DNA from: Takakia lepidozioides
Taxonomy: Eukaryota > Streptophyta > Takakiopsida > Takakiales > Takakiaceae
DNA length: 60,000 nucleotides
Direction: 5' to 3'
Assembly: GCA_030704615.1 (NCBI GenBank)
Contig: CM060733.1
Location: forward strand, 11,658,001-11,718,000
Under the pieces are notes generated by a model. That model saw nothing but the letters and a program-made list of their open reading frames with translations. It was not told the origin of the DNA and did not search any database. How positions within the stretch are numbered: position 1 is the first letter of the stretch; every line of letters starts with the position of its first letter. Positions 10,164-23,119 of the stretch are shown piece by piece. Made by a program: the position numbers and the translations under genes.

Positions 10164-13100
10164 ATGGGAGGACAACGTTATACAAGAGGCCTGTGGGGTG
10201 TCCTTTGTGATCCGGTATCTACAAAGGCCTGGCACAGTCACACCAATATGGCTCCTCCTCTAGTCAGCACCCACGTTGACCAAGTACTAGGCCTTCAAGA
10301 CTTTTTCAAGCCAGAGGTATATCATATATTTCAGGTTTCCACACAAAAATTTGAATTGCATGTTTACAGTCTCCACATATGTACATTGTATCAAGATACT
10401 TCAATCTATTGGACTTGAACTGCCCAGCTGAAATTAAGTTCGAGTGAAGCACAGATCTAGTAGAACTACCTGAAAGCAGATGCCTTTGAGAAATTCATGC
10501 TATCCTGAAGACATCAATATGCCTGTTGTGATATCTAGAGGAACACACAGAAATTCAATCTAAATCTGCACCTTGGCTGTTCAGGATTGCTTGCAGGATG
10601 AGCTGGATATGTGTGTAGAGCTACATTTGGTTTTCTTACTTTGAACATGATAACAACAAACTTACGGACCTACACAACCTTACTAAAGACTCTTCTAGAT
10701 CACTGGACAATCCCACTGGTCTACTGGACAATGCCCGCTGAGGTGAATTCAAATTATCAAGATTGGAGTAACTGATTAGATCTGACCATGGCTCTTGAAT
10801 CAAGCATTCCATGATCAATTAAGTGGACAGCTGCAAATTACTGAATCTGCTAACTTGCATAGTGACATAATAAAGCTCGAGCTCTGATCAGTCCAGAAAC
10901 CTTGGAGGGGCCTCAACTATTCAGAGAAATGATCTTATATGGATGTCTTGGCTCAGATATGGAGGGCAGCAGCAATGGAATTTGCGGCCACTTTGACCCT
11001 AATGTTTATGAGCATCTCTGCCACAATTTCAATCCTGGAGCAGGGCTATTCCAGTCCCATCATAGCACTTGCAATAATACAAGGCGCCATTCTGTCTTTC
11101 TGTATTCTGGGGGCTGCCCCTGCATCTGGCGGACATCTCAACCCGTTAATCACAGTTGCAACTATGCTGACAGGGTACAGCAGCCCAGTACAAACCATAC
11201 TATACGTCACATGCCAAGCACTCGGCTCTATTTGCGCCAGCTTTGTTGTTAAGGTCAGTATCCAAGCACCCTCTTGAGATTATTAACTTTTCCTTTGAAC
11301 ACAGGAGAGAGAAAGGAGGTCCAATTATCAGTCTTAACTCTCAATTAAGTTTTGCGCCTCAGCATGGGCTCCTTGGCTGTTACATTTCCTTCATAAGGGA
11401 ACAAGGGCCCATTTGTGGGTTTTCAACTGGATTTTATCTGGCAGGGTATACATGAACCTAACAAATCTTTATTCCCTCGTGCTCACAGTCAAGGACAACC
11501 AGATTGAGGCATTAAATTGGAGATTAGTACATGACACTAATCTCAAATGCTGCCAATGTATATGTCATCTGACCTTACACAGTCATAACACGGGGTGTGA
11601 ACTGACAGTATACCATAGTGTGAGAAACGGACATCTTGCGAGAGCCTGTACAGTAATGGGCCAGTCACATTCCACAAGTCAGATCGAGGATAGGCCCACA
11701 TAGAGAGTTCAATAATTATATGAGGGGATGCCAGGCCTAATGCGACATGAAATTGTAAGGAATCTCACCGCTTAGTCCAGAGGGAGAAAATGTTGAGAGA
11801 AGAATCTTTTGAGACGGAGAGAGAAATAGTGGAAATCGAGGGTTGGAGATTCTAGAGAGAGAGAAGTCAGGAAGGCGCAGTACTTGTGGAAGAAGAGCTG
11901 GTCGTAACAAATAGCGATTTAACAACTCAAGAGAGCTGCAAGAGGCAGATGAGCAATTTACTAATCGGATAACATAACTCCTTGGAGAGTACACATGTTG
12001 GTCACATACGGGTTATAGAAGGCGCCTAGGAGTTTGCGCCTAGGTAGTTTTCAAGATGGAGATAGCATATACCAGATTTACTTCTACTGATACACAAGCT
12101 ACAATAGAGGATGGGTTCCGACCTCTTGTCGTGTAATCAGCCTTGTCCAGATGACACACATACTGTGGAAGCTGCAAACATGTCCGCTTGCAACTTCCAC
12201 TGCATTGAGGATTGTTCACCAGTTAGACAGCCTTTTCTCAGATTCCAGCACCCTAATCAGTTGGCCAACTTTCTAGACAGATGTACGCTGTCTATGACTA
12301 AATCGTTTATATGGACATAGAGATGCGACTGAATATCACTTGACAGTCAACGCCAGGCATGAAAAGTTGTTGCAACTGGGCGTACCTTTCTTTGGACCCT
12401 ACACTTTGAAAGACATTCTGCTGTTCAAGTCATGCCCAAAAATCACGTTTCAAACAAGAATTTCCAGCCACAGGCAACGTGATTGAGGCATGCTACTCGC
12501 TTAGAGCCTTGCTAGTGGATGAGCTACAACTGTTCACAGCGTACACATGAATTCAGAGAGCAGGTATGTCAGAAAAAATACCTCAACCGAACTCGACCAG
12601 TCGAGAGGGTCCCTTAGAAAGAAAACGGAACAATCATATCAAAACCTTCCAGATACCCTAGAACTCCACAAATCCGAATCCAAATCCAGCATCACAGATC
12701 AGTCAATGCGTAGAAGCAGGAGCCCAGATAGCCCTAGTGGCGCTTGATATGATACGACCCGAAACCCTACTCCCACCCACCCCACCTTCAATATGTTTTT
12801 CAAGAGAAACAAAATCCAACATTCAATCTCCAACCAAACTCTCTCTTTGTCCTCTCTTTCTTCCTCTCTTCAAAAGAATGTGACACATTCTAAAGTGGGG
12901 CATAGATTGAAACAATCCGTGCAGACAATGGTGGGGATCGAAATAGCTCAACAGTACAACCTCGGAGGCTGCGTGCTGCGGAAGACGCCATCGACGGGGT
13001 TGGCCAACGGGCCGGGTTTCCTCGCAGAAATCGGCTTCTCCTTCGTCGTCCTCTTCATCGTCTTCGGCGTCGCCGTGGACCCCAAGCTGAAGCTGGTGCC

Positions 13101-13434
13101 CGGCATTCCTTCGCTACCCTTCATCGTCGGGGCCGCCGTCGGAATGTGCATCTACGTCTCGGCCGGCCTTTTGCCGGGCTACCTTGGCGCCGGGCTGAAC
13201 CCCGGGCGGTGCATCGGCCCGGCCGTAGCCCTGGGGGGCAGCCTGTGGCACGGCCACTGGGTGTTCTGGGCTGGACCCTTCACCGCGGCCCTCGCCTTTG
13301 CGTGTGTCTTCCACCTAGTCCCGCCCAACCATGTGGAGCTCTACCGCGATAAGCGGGACATGATAAGCGGTGCCCGCCGCTTTATCACGAGCAGCTCCAG
13401 TCTCAAGGTTGACAGCTGCGGAAATGGACTATGA
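10164..13434 (+). CDS. XIP-like aquaporin 1 (three exons, NPL and NPG motifs)
   Basis: Proposed exons are 10164-10316, 10957-11253 and 12925-13434, all joined in phase 0 at GT-AG sites, giving about 319 residues. Exon 2 begins IWRAAAMEFA and carries the first pore half-helix as SGGHLNPLIT. Exon 3 has the loop-C motif NLGGCVL and the second half-helix GAGLNPGRCIGPA. Major intrinsic proteins are six-helix membrane channels for water and small solutes. Cys after the pore Arg and the LGGC loop motif point to the X intrinsic protein subfamily. Both NPA boxes are altered: NPL near residue 113 and NPG near residue 242, with Arg245 kept. Exon 1 is the least certain part: it is placed by analogy with aquaporin 2, and its start could be the later Met in NMAPPL. 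Exon 3 is much richer in GC than exon 2. Confidence 0.75.
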
Positions 13435-14824
13435 TGGAATTCTGTCACACTCTCTTTTCCATCCATCCAATACGAAAATGAAAGGGAGTAGCCCTTGGAA
13501 CACCATAAGTTACGTTTGCTTCGGCAGGGTTAACTTTCAATAGCAAAGGACGGCTGACACGGGTATTTGTATAGTATGACTAACATAGGAACATTCTCAT
13601 GTACGTACAAAATTTTCAAAAACAAATTCTTTGTATTTCGAGTGCTTATTTCGTGGAGAATAGTGCCACGTTGTTAGAGTTGCTTACGGAGTGTAAGCAC
13701 CTTGTGTTAATGGCACAAAGTGACACTCTGAAAGGCTCCTCATTAGCATGACAAAGCACTTTTCTTTTGAAAATTCTTTAAGTTGGGAAAGCAACCCACA
13801 CGCATTGCTTCACTGGTTCTCCCCTCTCGGGCTCCGCCCTCGTGGCAAGGGGTTCAAACCTGTGAAGCACCTCGCGTAGGTTACTTACCCTACACAATAT
13901 TTGATCTGAAATTCCAGGGATAGACTTTCGGGTTCAGTTCAATCTAAGAGACATGGGACAAAGATGGTGACATGACACATGATATCCTACGTTGTTGTCA
14001 GATTTGACACAAATTAAATATATTTTGGGTTGTTGAAATTTTTGAATTAACTCAAGTGATATGTCTAAAAATCCAGAAATATTACATACTTGTCGAAAAA
14101 TAAGAAAATTTGGAAAATCTCAAAAAATCTACTAAAGGACAGAATACATACTTGTGCTATATACTACTCTGGACACTGCCCAAATGTGTGTCATAGCATG
14201 GCTACCCTCGAAAAGGGCAAAAACGTCTATGTTGACATCATGACGTTTTGGGGTTGATCCTCTACCTCATTCCTACCCCATATGTGGCTGAGAAGGTCCA
14301 CCCTGCAGCCAAAATATTCTATTGTCTTGCATCATTGCATTGAGATACTAAATGCCTTCCTAGTTACACAACCATATGTAGAGAGAAGACACAAAAGAGA
14401 CCGCCATGACAAATCAGCCTGTAAATGGACACTTTGTTTTGTAAATGCACAGATGGGTGGACCAAAAATTGCGTAATATGCAATTTCTGCAGTGACCTCC
14501 TTCCATGGTTTTACTCATATTTGTCCAACATCTCAATATTTCATCTAAATTTATATGTGATAGGGTTTCTAACTACAATAGGTATGTGTACCAACTCTTA
14601 GATTGCAAAAATAATCATGAACCAGAGAGCTATGGACTTTTAAAGTTGATTATTGTGGACTGCAGATGTTACACATAAAACCTTATGGACTAAAAAAACA
14701 TCATCTACACTCATATAATGGCACAACGGAAAACATATTAGGGGTGTCATTTCTAACCAACCCAAATCCACTTTTATATGGACAAGTTACCCTAGATATT
14801 GAAAGCTATGGACTATTTTATACC
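13435..14824. other. 3' flank of aquaporin 1 and AT-rich DNA without recognised genes
   Basis: The first few hundred bases probably include the 3' UTR. The rest is AT-rich, with short repeats such as several copies of TATGGACT, and no supported coding frame. It borders the hAT remnant on its right. Confidence 0.35.
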
Positions 14825-15844
14825 TTAAGAACAAATTGTCCATAGCATACTATGTTTTGGGTTTTTTGCAGCTGGCCAATTTTTGATCACCATAACCATT
14901 CGATCAAGATTCTCAAGTTGCAAACGACATCGTTTGAGTGCTGTCAAAACCCCAACAATGCTAAAAATTCTTTCAGTCTCAATTTGAGAACCTGGGATGC
15001 CAATGATTTCTTTTTCCAAGAACCCAACATTTGGAAATTGGTTTTCATGGTCTCTCCACCATGCTAGAGGATCGATGCACGCATTGGGCTGAATTGACAA
15101 GCATAGTTCAATTCCCCTTTCACAAGCACTTTTGAGGACTCCTCATCTATTTGCCTGTGAACCAAACATCATGTTGTCTTCATCGACATCAACATGAGCC
15201 ATCTCTGCCCCAGATGAGCCTTGTGCCATCGATGAAGTTGTTGCAGGGTTTAATAATGCAAAACAAACCATTGATAAAGGAACAACAATGTTCACATCAT
15301 ACTGAGAGACTAATGCAATAGTAGAACCTCGACCAGCATACTCAATTACACACCTCAAATTCTTGAAGCGGGGTTCTAACATGATAGCAAGCATATTGTG
15401 AGATTGCTTGTTATCAAATAGCACAAGAAATCTGATAAACGGCTCAAGTACAGAAATTACTTGTTGTCGCATTCTGCTATGAAGAATAAGACCCTGGCTA
15501 CTCCCATGTACATGTACCTCCCACCCATGCACTTGCCCTGCTCGACTATGTCCAGATATCCTACTAGTGCAAGGATTACCCACAACGGCCTCACCCCCTA
15601 TCACGCCATCTACGTCATTTATCATCCACTTCATCGAATTCACATTCTGCCATGACCGATACCCACAAGACTCCATACTAGAGAAACGACAAAAATATGC
15701 CCCACTCATCCTAGCCATTCGCCGCCAAGGATGGCGCATTGGTCCACTAACCGTCATCACGGCTGGCACTAGGGGCGGCATCCACAATGCCAGTATTAAC
15801 GACTTGCACAATAATTTCCATATTCCTATCTCCCCGATCCACAA
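14825..15844 (-). pseudogene. hAT transposase, C-terminal half
   Basis: One minus-strand frame runs from 15844 to 14825 with a single TGA near 15143. It encodes QVISVLEPFIRFLVLFDNKQ and MLEPRFKNLRCVIEYAGRG, then after the stop DPLAWWRDHENQFPNVGFL and IPGSQIETERIFSIVG, ending LENLDRMVMVIKNWP. The last block is the hAT C-terminal dimerisation region (W, SxxxERxFS and L-xxN). hAT enzymes are RNase H-fold cut-and-paste DNA transposases. The N-terminal BED finger and the first catalytic residues are not here; a plus-strand copy at 23.1-25.3 kb holds that half. The stop and truncation make this copy inactive. Confidence 0.85.
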
Positions 15845-16589
15845 ATGCTTCCAATTTACCTCACAGCTCTCCGCTCCCTCACCGCCAATATCACCAACAA
15901 ACGGAAACTTGAATCCAACCTAGCTGCACCGCCCTAGACCCCAGGGGCACCCCCCTTGGGGGGAGGACGCCCCCCCCCCGGGATTCATAGTCAAGCCCGA
16001 GCCCCCACACCTCTGGTTACGAGGTGCCCAACCGGGCACCCGCTTTACCATAGGGCCCACCCCGACAGGGGGCAATAGCCGCATGACGAAGTGGCTCTTA
16101 GTTACGCCGGCTTTGGCCGGAGTATTATCTTTATCTCAAAATAAGAAGCTCTGCCTCAAACACATCTGGAGGCTTAATCTCATCCTCAACTCGAACAATC
16201 TCAGCTCGCATGTTCACACACATAGTCATAGCCATAGTGATTTGCAGAAGGTACCACTTGAATGTTTTTCACAACAATTGTTTGAATATTTTGGAGAAGT
16301 TGAGCTGCAACTTGAGGATCGACAACCTAGAGAGTTTGGTTGCAGCGTGTCAAATTATTCAAGCTATTGCAGAGGTTTGAAGTTATAGAAGTGGTTCCAG
16401 ATGATCCAAAGATGGACGACTTATCTTTATGCTTATCTTTATCTTTATACTTATCTTTGTAAAAGACAGCCTCGCCATCTAGACTCCACAAGAATGCATC
16501 CAGCTTGTCATCATCGTCTGCACTAGTAGACACAAATTGATCTCTCGCTGGAGAATGACCCATCAAGGGTTCCATGGGAATTTGATCAC
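15845..16589. other. Low-information spacer with G/C-rich stretch
   Basis: About 750 bp between the hAT remnant and the large repeat. It contains C-runs and CCCCTTGGGGGG near 15935-15980 and a TTATC(TT) microrepeat around 16420-16460. No gene was recognised. Confidence 0.35.
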
Positions 16590-19110
16590 ATAAATGGGCA
16601 GAAACGAACAATGTTGTACCAATAGTACACACATTAGTTTTTGACAAATCTCTTTCAAGAAGGCAGCTGGTTGAGATTTCGTATCAGATTGCACATCACT
16701 ACTTGGAGAATGGTTCTCTTCAATAGCTTTACGGTAATTTTCTTTTTCTGAATCAAGAGCCTCCACGTAAGTCAACGGTCTTCCGTTCACCGTTTCACCA
16801 GCTATTATCCACTATATGGCATGATCCCGAAGTGTTTTATCCATATGATATCTACACATCCGAAGCCACATATTATGAATCAGATGCAAAGAAATAATAC
16901 TAGTTAGTTACAAGAAAACTAGAAATAACTTACTTCCCATAGGCCTTGGCACTATTCTCTGATCTCCATCCAATGCTCTTGCAGAACTAGTATTTTTTTT
17001 CTAGATGCGTGTTACCAAGGCCTCATCTCCCAACCCGTTGAGGCAAATCCCGGGTCATCTTAGAAGTGTATGAGCACAGTAGTCTTACCTACATGTACCT
17101 TTGTAAACCACACATAATCTGTAAATCACCATTTTTCTGCTTTGGTGTGAGAGACATGGGATGGGGCCGGGCCCAGACTCATCAATATTCGATGTAGGGT
17201 GCTTCTTCATTAAGAAATAAACGTTAACTACCTCCTTCAGGTGGTAATCCCTTGTGATCTTCAGGCCAACATTGGTTCACATTCAGATGTAGTTCTTCGA
17301 CATACTTTGGGAAAACCTACAAAATACATGTACAGCTTAGTCAACATTCTAAGATTGAACATGAATTAATAAATTATCAAAAAATAGGAAGATCTGTATC
17401 TTACCGCAAAACATGACCAAGCCTCGTGTGTATAATGCTATCATCTTGATCTACTCTTCGCAACTTTGTTGAAGAATGAGGAAATGCCAAGTGCATTAGT
17501 AGGCGAACAAGTAGTTTAGACCATAGGGACTGTATAGTTGGCACATCGGCTGACTTAACATCAATCTCTCCTCTATTTTAGTCACGATGTCACTTTTCTT
17601 GGTGGATCTTCCCGAGGAAGCACTGCATGACCAATGGACTGTCTCATCAGCGGCAACCTTTACTTTTGCATAGCGTACATATGCCAGTTTGTTAAATTTC
17701 ACCGGAGGAGATATATTGGTCTTAATTATTCTTTGTTCTTGTCCGGCTTTGATCACACGTCCAAGAGCCATCACCATTGAAGTAGAAGGAGGGCCCACGC
17801 TCCTACTGCTATGCTGGCCTAGGCGTACAGGTGTCCACCTATCTTATGCAGTGATTAAAAAAAAACCCTTGCTTGCACTCCTACCTACCAGCCCATTGGC
17901 CACTCCAACCACCTTACACTACATGTGTCTACCTCCCATCGACCCACTTCCTTCCTCTCCAAGCCTCCCGCGACCCCACGCTATTGGTTGTTCCCACAGC
18001 GTCCGGTCCTTCTGATCTTCCCAAACTCCCCAAATCAGTTGGGGTACATAGTTATGGCGACCTTTTGACGATTTGTTGTGAATCATGAACCCTTTATCAC
18101 AAACTTTGCATGTGTTGCGTACTCACCGGAACGATTCAATTCCAAAGGCCCACATTTCTCTTCGGTAGGGCCCAATGCATTGACTTTGGACATTTGATGG
18201 AGTGACAGAAGCCCTCTGAATCTGGAATGATCTACTTCACTTCCGAACATGGGTTTGTTTTGGTCAATTTTTGGCGTCCCATTTGCACCTGCTTCACAAA
18301 AGTTTATTTTACACTTGCACTTGTCACATTCGAATCGCATGTGAGGAAGCATGGAAAAAGTGAAAAACGAGTCTGGTCACACTCTTGTTTTCTATGCAAT
18401 TGATATCTATTTTCACCCTGCTTGTACTCAGGGTGACCCCTTGCCCAAGTCTGTGCTTCCAATCCTTGCCGGTACCGGAATGTCCATTGCTTGTTAGCCG
18501 GTCACTTTGCGGGCTGAAATTTCCCAACACATGTATAACATGCACCATGACAGGATGCTACATGCAATTGTATGTATGTGTGGACAAATGTATGTAGAGA
18601 TGGTCCATATCCTTTCATATTGCCATGTGAATAACATCTGACATGATGGTACTGATCACTGTACCATCCACAAACTTTTTACTGAATTTTCTATTTATCA
18701 TCTTTGATTTATATTATTATCTATTAGATATAGGAGAATATTATGAAACAAGTTTGTTATCTTTGTCTATGTGATTTTTTGGTAAGATATTCTTGCTCTC
18801 ATTTGCACTCTAATGTCGACCTTCACTTAAACATTTGAGAAATGAATTGGTCTTTCTTTTGGGGGTTGGTATCTCGTGAGCACAATCCACGGGTTATAGG
18901 GGGTAATATGTTTGAAATGGAAATACAAGTCATAGGCAGACATGGGGTACTGCCATGCTAATAGGGTCAGTTACATGGTCTATGAGTCTAATTTAGTTAA
19001 AACCCTCTAGATATATAATAAAACAGAAATATTTAATAGTGAAATACTACTTTCAATGATAAATCAACAGCAATATTATTAGCAAAATGTGAGACATACT
19101 CAAGTTTGGA
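16590..19110 (-). repeat. Large unrecognised repeat family, copy 3 (D then B segments on minus strand)
   Basis: Two blocks here recur elsewhere in inverted orientation. Block B, 16590-17480, matches 20330-21195. Block D, 18070-19110, matches 30750-31810. On the minus strand block B encodes RPLTYVEALDSEKENYRKAI, conserved in the other copy as RPLTYLEALDSKKK. Block D encodes FECDKCKCKINFCEAGANG, a Cys-containing stretch partly conserved in the other copy. Conservation of the reading suggests decayed protein-coding transposon parts. I do not recognise the family; a CACTA-like or other DNA transposon is possible. Confidence 0.6.
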
Positions 19111-20329
19111 CAATTTCGTTGACGAAGCAAACTAACCCAAAATAAAAATTAAAAATAACAAAGGAAGTTTGCTAGCAAAACTCTTGTGTACTCACCACAT
19201 GGCTATGTTGGGGTTTTATTTTTTCCCCTTATTTATAAATCTTGGGTTTTCAACAAATAATTGACAATATTATTTTATATCAAATAGATAATATATGTAT
19301 TGGGCTAGCTGAAAGCAAGCACTGGAAAAAAGAACTTGCATGGAAAATTCAGGAAAATAGAGGCCAAATAGCATACATCATACCATCATATCAATGTCTA
19401 TGATGCGGATATGCCACAAAAGAATATGGACCATTGTCATAAGATCCGTCTCTATGTGTAAATCCATATACCCCTACCTCTAACTGTCCTATTCATAACC
19501 GTCTAAATTTGAAGAATTTTGTAGAATAGATAACCGGTGGATATACTAAAATAAAAAAATTATCCTTATACATAACCATGGAGTGTGTCCATCCCAAAAA
19601 ATATTGAAGTAACCTTAACCGGCGGATATGTAAAATTCTTATAACCGGCCAACACTAGTTAAAACCCACAACCCCTAGAGAAGCTTAGCCCTTACCACTA
19701 GGCAGGCGAAGATATTGGAGATATGTAACAAACAATTGAGCACGGTGTGTGCACTAACAAGAGAACTTTGGTTCAAGCCAGATATGAGACCTTCACATCA
19801 AAGCTATGGTGGTCGCTGAATTCCAAGCGCTCCACATGCAATGCACCTGCCTGCAACCCGCACACATTCAAATCAAACCAGCCCAGTTGTGTGAACATAA
19901 CATTTTGTTAAAAAAAGACCAAAAACCTGGGAAGCTAGAACAAATCGGCAAAGAAGGGAACCTAGACATAGGGTACAAACAAACATGAGGATGTAGGAAT
20001 GGATTTCAGAGAGTTGATTACCCCTTTTGGAGCCCTAGTCATTTGTAGCAAGACAACCCATCAGGTCTTTTCTTGTTTCATGTTCGAAACAGTTGTGTTC
20101 TGAAGCTACCCACGGTCAGAATGGGGACTCACGAGTCTGACTGGTTGGTTTCCCCGCATGTGCTTATATGTCATCTGCATTCAAATCTGCACTTTTCCCA
20201 TATTCAAAAAGGTTGTCCGCCTTTTATGTGTATGCAAGTTTTAGGGTTTCAATTTTCTATGTACATCATTCAGGCTTCCGCGGAGTTGCGAAAAGTAGAT
20301 GAAGATGATTTTAGCATTGTACACACGAG
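19111..20329. other. AT-rich spacer between repeat copies
   Basis: About 1.2 kb of AT-rich sequence with short frames only. It is not obviously shared with the other repeat copies, and no gene was recognised. Confidence 0.35.
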
Positions 20330-22640
20330 GCTTGGGCCATGTTTTGCGGTAAGATACAGATCTTACTATGTTCTTTAATTTATTAGATCATGTTCAATCT
20401 TTGAATGTCTACTAAGTTGTACATGTATTTTGTAGGTTTTCCCAGGGTATGTCTAAGAACTACAATCTAAATGTGAACCATGTCGACCCGAAGATCACAA
20501 GGTACTAGTGGACTGCCACCTCATAAACATTTATAATTTCTTAATGATGAAGAAGCGCCCTACATGGAATGTTGATGAATCTAGGCCCATCCCATGTTTC
20601 TCACACCAAAGCAGAAAATGATGATTTAGAGATAATGTGTGGTTTATAAACATACATGTACGTAAGAGTTCATTGTGCTCATACACTTCTAAGATTACCA
20701 TGGATTTGCCTCAACGGGCTGGGAAAGTGTTTTCTAACAAGACAAGAATAGGCCTTGGTATCACGCATCTGGAAGAAGCATTAGTTCCAGAAGAGCACGG
20801 GATGGAGATCACCGGATATTGTAGTGCCAAGGCCTATGGGCATTAAGTTATTTCTAACAATCTTTTGGTTTTGTTGTAACTAGTTAGTATTTTGTTTCCG
20901 TGCATCTGAATTATAACTATACGGCTTCGGATGTGTAGATATAACCAGATAGATAAAACACTTCGAGATCATGCTATACAATGGATAATAACTGGTGAAA
21001 TGGTGAAGGGAAGACCGTTGACTTACTTGGAGGCTCTTGATTCAAAAAAAAAAAAAAAAAACCTTAAAGCTATTGAAGAGAACCATTCTGCAAGTAGTGA
21101 TGTACAATTTGATACGAAATCTTAGTCAACTGCCCTTCTTGAAAGAGATTTGTCGAAAACTAATGTGTGCACTATTGGTACAACATCGTTTGTTTCCAAT
21201 TTAATGAAAGACTAGTGTCACCGGTGCATGAGCAATTCTTGGTGGCCAATTTACACATAATTCAATGAATGACGTCGACCGACCATTCGTAGGGTTGCCG
21301 GAATTCTACCTGGCTGCCACCGCCAACTACCAAACATTTTGTCATGTAGGTATCATGTGGCTATTGCAAAGCCCAGATGATTATCAACATCACTTCCCGG
21401 TAGCACACATGCATGGCCCACATACTCTACATTCATAGTTACATACAAACAAAATAATGTGGACGTGTTGCCCAAGAAAGTGGAATTTATGGTATCTCTT
21501 TATCACAAAAAACTACGTCTATACCTTCCAATGCAAGGTGGGACAATCAGCGTTTATTCTTCTCATTTTTCAAAAGTAGAATTGTGTATACTACCCAGCG
21601 CCCCATGTGGCGAAAAAAATGCGGGTTGGACTAGTGACTGAGTGGGCAGCATAGTGGCAGCCTAGTGACTGACTAGTGGTAGCCTAGTGGTTGGACTAGT
21701 GGTTGGACTAGTGGTATACTAGTGTATGGTGTGCACATGTGTTGTGTGGTTTTGGACAGCGATGTAGTTGTGTAGCGATATGTATGTGCACAACAAGTGA
21801 CATACTATATGTATACTACGTCTCCGCAAGCATGATAAAAGCCATGAACTACTTTCATGCCTTTCCTCACTGCCACCAATATTTATGCCCGGGCGAACCA
21901 TACTTCTAACCCCTCCTCAGGTTCTTCTCTGACCAAAGGGTGTTCCTACCGAGGACGTGGTCCAACTCCGTTTGCAGTGGGTCGTCTTCCTCATTAGGAT
22001 GAGGCAAGCCACAATGTGAAATATGTATATACTAGACCTCAACACGGTACATGCCTTCAGGAATAACTCGACAATGATATGTGTCTTTGCCAAACGCACC
22101 AGTGACAACTCCAGTGCCGGCCTTATGTCGTGGTGATGAAGGATCATACAGGTGGACTCTGTCCTTCAACTTAAACTGCACCCAACACCCACTACAAAAT
22201 GCATTTCTAGAACGGTCGCTATATGACAAGTGGCATGTTTTAACAGATCCATAATTGCATTCATACAGATTTTCTGGCGACATCTTCTTGTGCATCGTTC
22301 TTGTTTAGGCGAAAATTTGGAAAACCATGCTTTCATTTTCCTTTAGTGAGGTAGGAGATCCAAAAAATGGGAGCCTTTTGGAAAAAATTCACCAAGGAAA
22401 AGAAAAGAAAAGAAAAGCATTGGATCATACAACATTAGAGCCGAGCACATATTGTATAGTTATTTTATATTCCAGGAAAAACCAATTTGTTATTTTCATG
22501 AATTCCCAGTGACAAAAAAAACTTGAAATCCAATATAGAACTAAAGGTCCAAAAATTATGAAACCACCTCAATGCACCCCTCGTCATCGAGGGCTCTCCA
22601 ACAATATTAAGAACCCGGGTGGAGGCCTTACGGTTTCCAA
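20330..22640 (+). repeat. Large unrecognised repeat family, copy 2 (B then C segments)
   Basis: 20330-21195 (block B) is the inverted counterpart of 16590-17480. 21195-22640 (block C) matches 29880-30760 in direct orientation, including NSMNDVDRPF with LPEFYLAATANYQTFCHVG, MDVLPKKVE, and a shared non-coding tail ending at GGAGGCCTTACGGTTTC. An A-run near 21045 and several stops show decay. Copy 2 differs from copy 1 by indels, for example a TAGTG-type short repeat at 21640-21725. Confidence 0.65.
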
Positions 22641-23119
22641 CATGACACACAAACCAAACAAACAAACAACCTTGCTTAACATATTGATGTGGTTAAAACC
22701 AGTGTTGGCTGGGTGTAGCACTCTACCCCGGTTAGTGAGTCGGTTACCACCCCGATTAGTAGATATACATAACCGCATACAGGGTACTTTTTGCAAAATA
22801 GAGCAAATAGATAACCGATGGTTGGGAGGTGAGTATGTATATGTATATGTACCCTATATTAAGGTTAGCACTACACTGTATACCCGGATTAGTAAGGCGT
22901 TTTGACCCCTAGAGCGGTTACAGTTATGTGTAAGACACGTTCCTGCTCACACCACGCAGCTGCATGTCCCTCCATTGAAGGCATTCAATGAATCAGCAAA
23001 GCTACATCAGCATCTAAAACATGAATACGATGTCTAGTTAAGCTTCGGGAATATGAACTATGAATAGATCGTTTCGCTTCAAATTTGTCACACATTGTTT
23101 GCTTTGAATCTGTTTTTCA
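22641..23119. other. Spacer before hAT remnant
   Basis: About 480 bp with no recognised gene. It separates repeat copy 2 from the plus-strand hAT remnant and may contain a terminus of either element. Confidence 0.3.

Noticed and set aside
14282-14476. Short plus-strand frame near the hAT remnant
   Set aside because: It lies in AT-rich DNA without homology or splice context and is likely chance.
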